Below are positions 1 through 5,430 of a stretch of 8,869 nt of DNA, in pieces (position 1 is the first letter of the stretch; every line of letters starts with the position of its first letter). Where the stretch lies: contig CABSMS010000082.1 of the NCBI GenBank assembly GCA_902478885.1, forward strand, positions 1 to 8,869, written 5' to 3'. This DNA is from an uncultured Collinsella sp. GTDB lineage: Bacteria; Actinomycetota; Coriobacteriia; Coriobacteriales; Coriobacteriaceae. The position numbers were made by a program, and so were the translations under genes. The notes under the pieces are model-generated. The model saw only the letters and a program-made list of their open reading frames with translations. It did not search any database and was not told the DNA's origin.

Positions 1-1
1 G

Positions 2-1198
2 ACCATCGACCACTCCAACTTCGTCGGCCGCATCGGTATCGGTCGCGTGTACTCCGGCGCTATTCACCAGGGCGACCAGATTCTGGTTGTCAAGAACGAC
101 GGCTCCAGTGCCACCGCTACCGTCAAGCAGCTCTTTACCTTCGACTATCTGGGCCGCACCGAGTGCCAGGAAGTCGGCGCCGGTGATATCGCCGCCGTCG
201 TGGGCATCGACCGCACCGACATCGGCGATGTCTACACCGATCCCGAGAACCCCGTCGAGCTCGAGCCCATCGATATCGACCCGCCGACCCTGTCCATCGT
301 CTTTGAGGCCTCGACCTCCCCGCTCGTCGGTCGCGACGGCGACATTGTGGGCGCCCGTCAGCTCAAGGAGCGCCTGTTCAACGAGGCCGAGAACAACGTG
401 ACCATGAAGATCGAGGAGCTCGAGGACAAGAGCGGCGTCGAGGTCTCGGGCCGCGGCATTCTGCACCTGTCCGTTCTGATGGAGTCCATGCGCCGCGAGG
501 GCTTTGAGTTCCAGGTCGGTCGTCCCCGCGTTCTGTTTAAGAAGGACGAGAACGGCAACAAGATGGAGCCCGTCGAGCAGGCCGTCGTCGAGTGCCCGGA
601 CGAGTATTCGGGCAAGGTCGTTGAGGTCTTCGGCACCTCCGGCGGCATCATGACGAGCATGGATACCTCGGGCATCGTGACGCACCTCGAGTTTAAGATC
701 CCGACCCGCGGCATCATGGGTCTTAAGAACCGCATCATGAACGTCACTCACGGCGAGGGCGTGTTCTACCACACCTTCTTGGAGTACGGTCCCTATGCCG
801 GCGAGATCGGCAACCGCCAGAACGGCGCCATGATCTCCATGACCACCGAGAAGGCCGTTGCCTACGCCCTGGGCACGCTGCAGGAGCGCGGCCAGCTGTT
901 TGTTGAGCCGGGCACCGAGTGCTACGAGGGCATGATCGTGGGCGAGCGCAGCAAGGCCGGCGACATGGTCGTCAACATCGCCCGTACCAAGAACCTGGGC
1001 AACCAGCGTTCCTCGACCTCCGATATCTCCGTCCAGCTGGTGCCGCCTCGCACCTTCTCGCTGGAGGAGGCGCTGGAGTACATCGCCGACGACGAGCTGG
1101 TGGAGATCACTCCCAAGAACATCCGCCTGCGCAAGCGTCTGCTCAATGCCACCGACCGCAAGAAGGCCGCCGTCCGCGCCGGCCAGGTCAACAAATAA
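2..1198 (+). CDS. typA: Ribosome-associated GTPase TypA/BipA, C-terminal part (5' end outside window)
   Basis: TypA/BipA is a translational GTPase of the EF-G family that binds the 70S ribosome and helps large-subunit assembly and stress or cold adaptation (family knowledge). The window holds the last 398 codons, open from base 2; the N-terminal GTPase domain with its G motifs, roughly 210 residues, lies upstream. Visible in order: the end of the beta-barrel domain II (VGRIGIGRVYSG), an EF-G III-like domain (FEASTSPLVGRDG, then the helix with LKERLFNEAENN), an EF-G V-like domain (VVECPDEYSGKVVEVFGTSGG) and the BipA-specific C-terminal domain (GPYAGEIGNRQNG, YEGMIVGERSKAGDMVVN, KNLGNQRSS, ELVEITPKNIRLRKR). 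It ends at TAA with no frameshift. The ATG at 47 is internal, because the reading frame and the similarity continue upstream of it. The combined C-terminal signatures separate it from EF-G and LepA. Confidence 0.95.
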   Translation, partial: TIDHSNFVGRIGIGRVYSGAIHQGDQILVVKNDGSSATATVKQLFTFDYLGRTECQEVGAGDIAAVVGIDRTDIGDVYTDPENPVELEPIDIDPPTLSIVFEASTSPLVGRDGDIVGARQLKERLFNEAENNVTMKIEELEDKSGVEVSGRGILHLSVLMESMRREGFEFQVGRPRVLFKKDENGNKMEPVEQAVVECPDEYSGKVVEVFGTSGGIMTSMDTSGIVTHLEFKIPTRGIMGLKNRIMNVTHGEGVFYHTFLEYGPYAGEIGNRQNGAMISMTTEKAVAYALGTLQERGQLFVEPGTECYEGMIVGERSKAGDMVVNIARTKNLGNQRSSTSDISVQLVPPRTFSLEEALEYIADDELVEITPKNIRLRKRLLNATDRKKAAVRAGQVNK

Positions 1199-1229
1199 GC
1201 GCTGGGGCTTTATAGCGACTAACAAGAAA

Positions 1230-1261
1230 GGGCGTCGACCGCAATGGCCGGCGCCCTTTTT
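1230..1261 (+). terminator. Rho-independent terminator of typA
   Basis: A hairpin with arms GGGCGTCG (1230-1237) and TGGCGCCC-type pairing (1249-1256), including one G-U pair, extends inward past an A-C mismatch to CC/GG and a 5-nt loop (1241-1245). It is followed by TTTTT at 1257-1261. It starts 31 bp after the typA stop. Short A-rich sequence on its 5' side may let it also stop the convergent minus-strand transcript, but that U-tract would be weak. Confidence 0.85.
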
Positions 1262-1286
1262 GGTGCAGGGGGCAGGTTCGTTTGCG

Positions 1287-1319
1287 CCGCCACAAAGGTG
1301 CTTGGCATCTTTGTGGCGG
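1287..1319. repeat. Perfect 11-bp inverted repeat (hairpin) between convergent genes
   Basis: CCGCCACAAAG (1287-1297) and CTTTGTGGCGG (1309-1319) pair perfectly around an 11-nt loop. It lies 8 bp beyond the stop of the minus-strand gene ending at 1327. Neither strand shows a T-run after the stem, so it is not a textbook intrinsic terminator. It may protect or end the 3' end of that minus-strand mRNA. Confidence 0.7.
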
Positions 1320-1326
1320 TTAGCTG

Positions 1327-2472
1327 CTAAGCGGTGGGGAGTCCCGGCGTGTTAGTCGGCTGCTGCGGCTTGAGGCGGGCGTTGCGCCAGATGATCTGGA
1401 TGATGTAGCCGAGCATAAAGACAAAGGCCACGCCGCTGATGAAGCCGCCTACGAGGGGAAGCCCTGTGAGGGCGCCTGCGGCGATGCCACCCACGGCTGC
1501 CATGGCGTAGCGGTTTTGGCTGTGTCCGACCATGCGGGCGATCGCACACCCCGCAAAGGCGCTCGACACCAATGCGATGCCGATAACGCCGCACATGAGG
1601 GCTCCGGCAAGCGATAGACCAGCGATGGAGATAATCAGCAGTAGGACGGCGGGGACGATAGCAATCGTGCCCAGAAGACCGCTCACCCACAGGGGCGTGG
1701 GGCGCTGGTGGAGCATGCCGGCGGCGCTGGCGGTCGCGCACGGAAAGACGAGCTCGAGTAGCAGGGCGACAAAGCAGGTGGAAAGCGCCGCGGCGACGGT
1801 GCCGCCGATGACATCGTTAACGGTGGAAGTATCCTCGTTTTCGGTGCGGTCGATCTTGAGCGCGCCGACTTCGGCTCCCGCGGCGCGCTCGGGGTCCTCG
1901 GAGACGTGCGCGTTCACGGTGCCGGTGATGCGGGCGTTCTTGCCCAGGATAAGCTTGTCGGCCCAAACCTCGACATTGCCCTCGACGGTGCCATCGATGG
2001 TCACCGTATCGCCCGCAAGCGCTGCCGACTTGGTAGAGCCGCGCAGGGCAACCGTCTCGCCTATCGCATAGAAACAGTTGGCGGTGCTACCGGTGTTGAG
2101 CACAACGTGCTGGCCGGCCACCGTGACGCTGCCATCAACCGTGGTCTTGGCGATGTCGATGGTGCGTGCCGCCAGACGGACGGCGCCGCCAACCGTGCAG
2201 TCGCGGATCGAGAGGGTATCGCCCGCGGCGATGATATCGCGGTCGATGGAGGCATCATCCAAGTTGAGCGCCTGGCCGGCCCAGTACAGGTCACCATCGA
2301 CGCCGGACGGATCCGAGTCAGCTTCGGTTGCAAGTACGTTGCCTGCGGTGTCCGTGCCGGCGAACGACGCCGTGGGAAGTGCGGTGAGCGCCAGCGCGAT
2401 GAGCGCGAATGCCATAAGCAGGCAGCGACGCATCTTGTGTGACGGCGCCGCCGCGGTTTGATTGAAAGCCAT
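1327..2472 (-). CDS. Bactofilin-like protein with signal peptide and C-terminal membrane segments
   Basis: 381 residues. Near residues 14-38 there is a signal-peptide-like stretch (MRR, then a hydrophobic core rich in A and L, ending TASFAG). Residues about 60-190 form a repetitive right-handed beta-helix-like region with bactofilin-type rungs such as DIIAAGDTLSIRDCTVGG, TVDGSVTVAGQ, AALAGDTVTIDGTVEGNV and LILGKNARITGTV. Residues about 220-362 hold four or so hydrophobic membrane segments, and the tail is polar and proline-rich. Bactofilins polymerise without nucleotide and usually act in the cytoplasm; here the signal peptide suggests the beta-helix lies outside, anchored by the membrane part (inference). 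The ATG at 2470-2472 was chosen because AAAAGGAT lies 6-12 nt upstream; an internal ATG at residue 14 is an alternative. The TRIC gene lies 107 bp upstream on the same strand. The exact function is unknown. Confidence 0.85.
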   Translation of the reverse strand: MAFNQTAAAPSHKMRRCLLMAFALIALALTALPTASFAGTDTAGNVLATEADSDPSGVDGDLYWAGQALNLDDASIDRDIIAAGDTLSIRDCTVGGAVRLAARTIDIAKTTVDGSVTVAGQHVVLNTGSTANCFYAIGETVALRGSTKSAALAGDTVTIDGTVEGNVEVWADKLILGKNARITGTVNAHVSEDPERAAGAEVGALKIDRTENEDTSTVNDVIGGTVAAALSTCFVALLLELVFPCATASAAGMLHQRPTPLWVSGLLGTIAIVPAVLLLIISIAGLSLAGALMCGVIGIALVSSAFAGCAIARMVGHSQNRYAMAAVGGIAAGALTGLPLVGGFISGVAFVFMLGYIIQIIWRNARLKPQQPTNTPGLPTA

Positions 2473-2484
2473 GGTTGATCCTTT

Positions 2485-2511
2485 TGCTAGGTGTTCGGCA
2501 TATACCTAACA
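2485..2511. promoter_or_regulatory. Imperfect inverted repeat just upstream of the bactofilin-like gene
   Basis: TGCTAGGT (2485-2492) and ACCTAACA (2504-2511) are inverted copies with one mismatch, 11 bp apart. They end about 12 bp before the minus-strand ATG and abut its ribosome binding site. The site could be an operator or a leader hairpin. I saw no convincing promoter hexamers beside it. Confidence 0.3.
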
Positions 2512-2579
2512 GGGTACCCAACGCGCGGGCGCTCTAAAAGAACCTCTCGGTTGCATTTCGAAGGATGGGCCCGCGCCAC

Positions 2580-3221
2580 CTATTTTTTGCGGTGCAAAAA
2601 GCGTGCGATGTCTTCCTCGGTGGGGCTTTTGATGTCAAAGCGCAGCGAGAGCCAGCGCAGACCCATGGTCACGACAACGCATACGACCAGCGCGGCGACA
2701 TTGCTCATGATGCCGCTCATAACGAGACACACATAGCTTGTCGATCCGGCGATGGCGGCGATGGCATAAAAGTTAGTACGTTGGAAAATGCCCGGAACCA
2801 CGCCCATAAAGCCGTCGCGCAGCATGCCGCCGCCCACCGCGGTAAAAAAGCCCATCATGACGCATACGGCGGGTGCAAATCCGTAGACCAGTGCCTTGTC
2901 CGCGCCGGTTGCGGCATAGATGCCGACCGAGATGATGTCGAGCAGGGGAATGAGTTTATCGGGCTTGTCGACAATTGCCGGGAAGATGTAGATGGTGGCC
3001 GCCGTGGCGATGGAGAGTGGCAGCGCCATTGGCTGGTTGAGGATGTAGACGTTGCCGACCTGGAGTGTCATATCGCGCAAAAGACCGCCGCCCAGACCGC
3101 AGGCCACCGCGAGCGCGACCGCGCCCACCAGGTCGAGCTTGTGTTCGCGCGCAACCAGCACACCCGAGATCGATGCGGCGACAACGGCGAACATCTCGAG
3201 CCAAAATGGGATAGCGACCAT
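2580..3221 (-). CDS. TRIC/UPF0126 family cation channel-like membrane protein
   Basis: 213 residues and strongly hydrophobic, with about seven membrane segments in two repeated halves. Each half carries the family signature: GGGLLRD at residues 44-50 and GGGMLRD at 130-136. Bacterial TRIC proteins form trimeric monovalent cation channels in the inner membrane (family knowledge); E. coli YicG and B. subtilis YvgT belong to the family. The length fits the usual 200-230 residues. The start is the ATG at 3219-3221, placing the first membrane helix (PFWLEMFAVVAASISG) almost at the N-terminus as in relatives, but its ribosome site is weak. A TTG at 3267-3269 with AAAGGA 7 nt upstream would add 16 residues and is a real alternative. 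The frame stays open further, to 3530, but that part runs through the palindromic repeat and is not credible coding. It probably has its own promoter within 3270-3400, which I could not pin down. Confidence 0.88.
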   Translation of the reverse strand: MVAIPFWLEMFAVVAASISGVLVAREHKLDLVGAVALAVACGLGGGLLRDMTLQVGNVYILNQPMALPLSIATAATIYIFPAIVDKPDKLIPLLDIISVGIYAATGADKALVYGFAPAVCVMMGFFTAVGGGMLRDGFMGVVPGIFQRTNFYAIAAIAGSTSYVCLVMSGIMSNVAALVVCVVVTMGLRWLSLRFDIKSPTEEDIARFLHRKK

Positions 3222-3400
3222 GGCATCCGAGGCATGTGAGGTAACGGTTACAGCGGCGACGACGGGCAAGATGGGGTCCTTTGGGTTACGGGTTTGGACA
3301 ATGCCCGTACATAGTACATGGTTGGCGGGCGTGGCGACCCTATTGCTCGGTAAACGGTCGGGACTGGATGCGGGCGTGGCGTTGTTGGAATGCCGGGGGT

Positions 3401-3483
3401 CCAAAACGTGTACGTCGCCCTCCAAAAACGACATTTTTCGACATCTTTGGAGGCTGACGTACATGTTTGGATTGAACTCACAG
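3401..3483 (-). repeat. Left copy of palindromic inverted repeat flanking the nuclease-like gene
   Basis: The first 70 bp (3401-3470) form a slightly degenerate palindrome whose outer arms begin CCAAAACGTGTACGTC and end GACGTACATGTTTGG. The core 3420-3452 is the exact reverse complement of the core of the copy at 4603-4671. Similarity to that copy continues inward for 13 more bases (3471-3483, ATTGAACTCACAG against ATTGAGCTCACGG) but stops at the outer edge, as expected for the terminal repeat of a unit. The arms differ by one inserted A and three substitutions, so this copy is the more worn one. Confidence 0.85.
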
Positions 3484-3506
3484 CATGAGTGAGTTGATTT
3501 ACTCAC
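3476..3506. promoter_or_regulatory. Three alternating ACTCAC/GTGAGT half-sites, possible operator
   Basis: ACTCAC at 3476-3481, GTGAGT at 3489-3494 and ACTCAC at 3501-3506 alternate in orientation with 13- and 12-bp offsets. The last two form a 6-bp-arm inverted repeat around TGATTT. The group lies 70-100 bp upstream of the ATG at 3574, where an operator or binding site would be expected. No regulator is known from this window. Confidence 0.35.
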
Positions 3507-3573
3507 ATCCGGTATATTTCCCCACTTCAACGGATATAAGAGTTGGATACCGGCTCAGAGCGAGAGGCCCTCA

Positions 3574-4581
3574 ATGGATACCCCTGTTCTCATTTCGCAT
3601 AAAACCGCATGGCTTGTCCATCATGCACCCCAGAATTTGGTGCAGCCTCTCGCACAACGCGACTACCAGATAGGCGCACGAGGCATCTCCACCCAGCAAC
3701 GCGTTGCGCGCATACGACAGGCCCTTACCGACTGCGGCATTCCGCCCGATATGCTCAAGACTATCGACATCTCGGTTGTATTCGAATTCGAGCGAATTCG
3801 AACCAAAGGCGTCATCTGCCACATTCTTGGACAAAATCTTCCCTACGAGCATATTGACGAGTTGACGCCCGGAATCTTCATCACCGACGAAGCCTTCACC
3901 TTCGTGCTCGCTGCCGAGTGGATGGATAGGATCGAATACCTCGAATACGGCTATGAAGTTTGCGGCGATTATCGCATGAGGCTCAATCCCGCCGACCCTT
4001 ATACCGAGCAACTAGCCACCACCTCCAAGGATGAAATAACCGAACTGCTCGATCGGCACCCCGGCAAACCCGGTGCCACACGTGCACGGCTCGCGCTCAG
4101 GCACATCTACGATCACTCGGCCTCGCCTATGGAGACCGCTTCGGCAATCGCCCTCTCGCTCCCAACAAGCGAAGGCGGCGTTGGCATACGAGGTATCGAA
4201 CTCAACAAACCGCTCGAGATCCCTCAACGTCTCTGGCATTGCGCCAAAGCTCGAACGCTCAAAATCGATGCGCTCGTGACCTATAAGCGCAGGGAGCTCG
4301 GTATCGAATATAAGGGCGGTTTTCACGATGAGCTCGAGCGCAAGGGAGCAGATGCGGAGCGAGAGGCCGTTCTCTCCCAAATGGGATATCGAATCGTTAC
4401 GCTCACTTCGGCTCAGTTCAGTAGTCAGCTCGCCTTTCACCGCGCCATGAACAACATTCGCGAAGCACTCGGCATGCCTCGCTGTACCGACACCGGGTAC
4501 CAGAGAAAACAAAACGAACTACGCAAGGCACTTATCCGCAACTGGAAAAGCATGCGAGACGAGGAGGCACCTTCCGAATAG
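3574..4581 (+). CDS. Coriobacteriia-type AbiEi/DUF559-like protein with PD-(D/E)XK nuclease-like C-terminus
   Basis: 335 residues. The N-terminal half (about 1-160) resembles the AbiEi-like proteins common in Coriobacteriia, including ITDEAFTFVLAAEWMD and LEYGYEVCGDYRM. From about 168 (ATRARLALRHIYDH, SPMETASAIAL) comes a VSR/DUF559-like domain with possible active-site residues D232 (KIDAL), E245 and K247 (IEYK), H251, and a late helix and strand (AEREAVLSQMGYRIVTLT). This matches the PD-(D/E)XK pattern, so DNA cleavage is likely but unproven. There is no signal peptide or membrane segment. ATG at 3574 has GAGAGG 6 nt upstream. The gene stands alone between two inverted palindromic repeats, with its stop 8 bp from the right one. 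No AbiEii-like toxin partner is present. By eye it has lower GC and more ATA, CGA and A-ending codons than its neighbours, which suggests transfer. The assignment rests on motif pattern only. Confidence 0.75.
   Translation: MDTPVLISHKTAWLVHHAPQNLVQPLAQRDYQIGARGISTQQRVARIRQALTDCGIPPDMLKTIDISVVFEFERIRTKGVICHILGQNLPYEHIDELTPGIFITDEAFTFVLAAEWMDRIEYLEYGYEVCGDYRMRLNPADPYTEQLATTSKDEITELLDRHPGKPGATRARLALRHIYDHSASPMETASAIALSLPTSEGGVGIRGIELNKPLEIPQRLWHCAKARTLKIDALVTYKRRELGIEYKGGFHDELERKGADAEREAVLSQMGYRIVTLTSAQFSSQLAFHRAMNNIREALGMPRCTDTGYQRKQNELRKALIRNWKSMRDEEAPSE
3783..3802. repeat. Tandem 10-bp repeat inside the nuclease-like gene
   Basis: CGAATTCGAG (3783-3792) is followed directly by CGAATTCGAA (3793-3802). 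With the two bases before it (3781-3782) this also reads as a 10-bp-arm inverted repeat with a 2-bp centre. It encodes residues around FEFERIR (70-76). Confidence 0.6.
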
Positions 4582-4589
4582 TGTCGCTC

Positions 4590-4671
4590 CCGTGAGCTCA
4601 ATCCAAACGTGTACGTCAGCCTCCAAAGATGTCGAAAAATGTCGTTTTTGGAGGCTGACGTACACGTTTGG
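4590..4671 (+). repeat. Right copy of palindromic inverted repeat flanking the nuclease-like gene
   Basis: 4603-4671 is a 69-bp palindrome with perfect 25-bp arms (4603-4627 and 4647-4671; ends CCAAACGTGTACG and CGTACACGTTTGG). The inner part pairs a little further with a G-T pair. The centre holds two direct TGTCG copies separated by AAAAA. It matches the repeat at 3401-3483 in opposite orientation, including 13 bases on the inner side (4590-4602). It begins 8 bp after the stop of the nuclease-like gene. The stem could also act as a barrier to transcription from either side, but no T-run follows it. Confidence 0.9.
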
Positions 4672-4703
4672 GGAAGCGCGGGATCGAGATGTATTTCGAT
4701 AAC

Positions 4704-4730
4704 AAAAAAGCTCCCATTCTTGGGAGCTTT
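4704..4730 (-). terminator. Rho-independent terminator of tRNA-Ser(CGA)
   Basis: On the minus strand AAAGCTCCCA (complement of 4721-4730) pairs with TGGGAGCTTT around a 4-nt loop and runs into six T residues (4704-4709 on the plus strand are A). It begins 11 bp beyond the tRNA 3' end. Confidence 0.88.
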
Positions 4731-4741
4731 CTCAACCAAAA

Positions 4742-4832
4742 TGGCGGAGGAGGAGGGATTCGAACCCTCGTGACCTTATACAGGCCAAACGGTTTTCGAG
4801 ACCGCCGCATTCAACCACTCTGCCACCCCTCC
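4742..4832 (-). tRNA. tRNA-Ser (anticodon CGA)
   Basis: Read on the minus strand, the acceptor GGAGGGG pairs with CTCCTCC (one G-U). It is followed by a D-arm TGGCAGAGTGG, an anticodon stem GCGGT/ACCGT with loop CTCGAAA (anticodon CGA, complement at 4796-4798), a long variable arm, the T-arm GAGGG-TTCGAAT-CCCTC, discriminator G and an encoded CCA. The 91-nt length and long variable arm are typical of class II serine tRNA. It decodes UCG. The boundaries are based on pairing. Confidence 0.95.
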
Positions 4833-4841
4833 GCGTAGGGT

Positions 4842-4872
4842 AAAAACAAAGCAGGCTCGAAGGCCTGCTTTG
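4842..4872 (-). terminator. Rho-independent terminator of tRNA-Ser(GGA)
   Basis: CAAAGCAGGC (4847-4856) and GCCTGCTTTG (4863-4872) form a perfect 10-bp stem with a 6-nt loop. On the minus strand it is followed by TTTTT (4842-4846). It lies between the two serine tRNA genes, so most tRNA-Ser(GGA) transcripts should stop here, while read-through could still serve tRNA-Ser(CGA), which has no obvious promoter of its own. Confidence 0.85.
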
Positions 4873-4880
4873 GAATTAAC

Positions 4881-4971
4881 TGGCGGAGAGTCAGGGATTT
4901 GAACCCTGGAGACGCTTTTGACGCCTACACGATTTCCAATCGTGCTCCTTCGGCCACTCGGACAACTCTCC
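4881..4971 (-). tRNA. tRNA-Ser (anticodon GGA)
   Basis: On the minus strand the acceptor GGAGAGT pairs with ACTCTCC. The D-arm contains CCGAGTGG, the anticodon stem CACGA/TCGTG encloses loop TTGGAAA (anticodon GGA, complement at 4935-4937), a long variable arm follows, then the T-arm CAGGG-TTCAAAT-CCCTG, discriminator G and encoded CCA. Its 91 nt fits class II serine tRNA. It decodes UCC and UCU. Confidence 0.95.
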
Positions 4972-4987
4972 GTTAAATGCGAAAGTC

Positions 4988-5015
4988 AGTATACACGAGG
5001 AATCGCAAAGTGCAA
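4988..5015 (-). promoter_or_regulatory. Sigma-70-type promoter of the tRNA-Ser genes
   Basis: On the minus strand TTGCAC (complement of 5010-5015) and TATACT (complement of 4988-4993) are separated by 16 bp and lie 17 bp upstream of tRNA-Ser(GGA). Both hexamers are close to consensus and the placement suits a short tRNA leader. Confidence 0.75.
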
Positions 5016-5042
5016 ACAGAAAAGTTGGCATTTTTTAAAACG

Positions 5043-5072
5043 CTTGGCCGCCCTTGGCCGCACTTGGCGTTG
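5043..5072. repeat. Short 10-bp tandem repeat, about 2.6 copies
   Basis: CTTGGCCGCC, CTTGGCCGCA and a partial CTTGGCGTTG follow one another with a 10-bp period, close to one DNA helical turn. They lie 28 bp beyond the tRNA promoter -35. No function can be read from the sequence. Confidence 0.6.
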
Positions 5073-5190
5073 CAGTGGGGTTTGAGGTGCCAAAAAACGG
5101 CTTCCGACCAGCGTGGTTGATCAACTCAATTGTTCAAAAGGGGTATTCATAAGCGACTTGGCGATGAATTTAAAAATCTTTGGGTGGTGC

Positions 5191-5362
5191 TGTGGACCAC
5201 TGGTATGCATTTTGCGACCACAGCCTTGTGTCCGTTGACCTGCGGCTTGGCTCAGCTTGTCCCCGCGGCATCGTATCTTGTCCACAAATCCGTCAAGCTC
5301 TTGGTCGGCATTTGGTTGGAATGCGCATGAAACGTGGTGCGAGTATGGACATATGTGGAGGT
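5191..5362. promoter_or_regulatory. Cluster of three DnaA-box-like sites
   Basis: TTGTCCACA at 5278-5286 (plus) matches the DnaA box preferred in Actinobacteria exactly. TGGTCCACA (minus, 5191-5199) and ACCTCCACA (minus, 5354-5362) share the TCCACA core. I found no other TCCACA core on either strand of this window. The cluster is just upstream of the rpsF promoter and about 10 bp downstream of an A/T-rich patch. The sites could be regulatory or origin-related; binding is not shown. Confidence 0.45.
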
Positions 5363-5385
5363 CATGAGGTTGTAGCTGCATATTC

Positions 5386-5414
5386 TTGCAGCCTGTGAGG
5401 TTGAAAGATATTAT
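5386..5414 (+). promoter_or_regulatory. Sigma-70-type promoter of the rpsF-ssb-rpsR-rplI operon
   Basis: TTGCAG (5386-5391), a 17-bp spacer and TATTAT (5409-5414) give a good match to consensus. Transcription would start near 5421, leaving a leader of about 65 nt. The -35 overlaps an inverted repeat, GCTGCA (5375-5380) with TGCAGC (5387-5392). Confidence 0.7.
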
Positions 5415-5430
5415 TACCAAGTCTTTTCCT

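Larger units (their letters stand above)
3222..3573. other. Intergenic region between divergent TRIC and nuclease-like genes
   Basis: About 350 bp without a credible gene. It holds the alternative TTG start of the TRIC gene (3267-3269), the left palindromic repeat (3401-3483), a group of ACTCAC/GTGAGT half-sites (3476-3506), and the probable promoter area of the gene at 3574. A TATAAG at 3535-3540 and a TATATT at 3513-3518 are possible -10 boxes, but neither has a good -35 at normal spacing. Confidence 0.6.

Noticed and set aside
1532..2442. Plus-strand open frames opposite the bactofilin-like gene
   Set aside because: They are shadows of the minus-strand gene, whose beta-helix and membrane pattern are clear.
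3222..3530. N-terminal extension of the TRIC gene by about 100 residues
   Set aside because: The extra part runs through the palindromic repeat and intergenic DNA and has no counterpart in the family.
3401..4671. CRISPR-like array from the two repeat copies
   Set aside because: There are only two copies, in opposite orientation and over 1.1 kb apart with a gene between them, so no repeat-spacer pattern.
4672..4741. Integration site (att) duplication at the tRNA-Ser 3' end
   Set aside because: No second copy of the tRNA 3' end is seen in the window and there is no integrase gene.
5130..5330. Plus-strand frame of 66 codons with some hydrophobic residues before rpsF
   Set aside because: It starts at TTG without a ribosome site, and its content does not resemble a protein family. 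It overlaps the DnaA-box-like sites.
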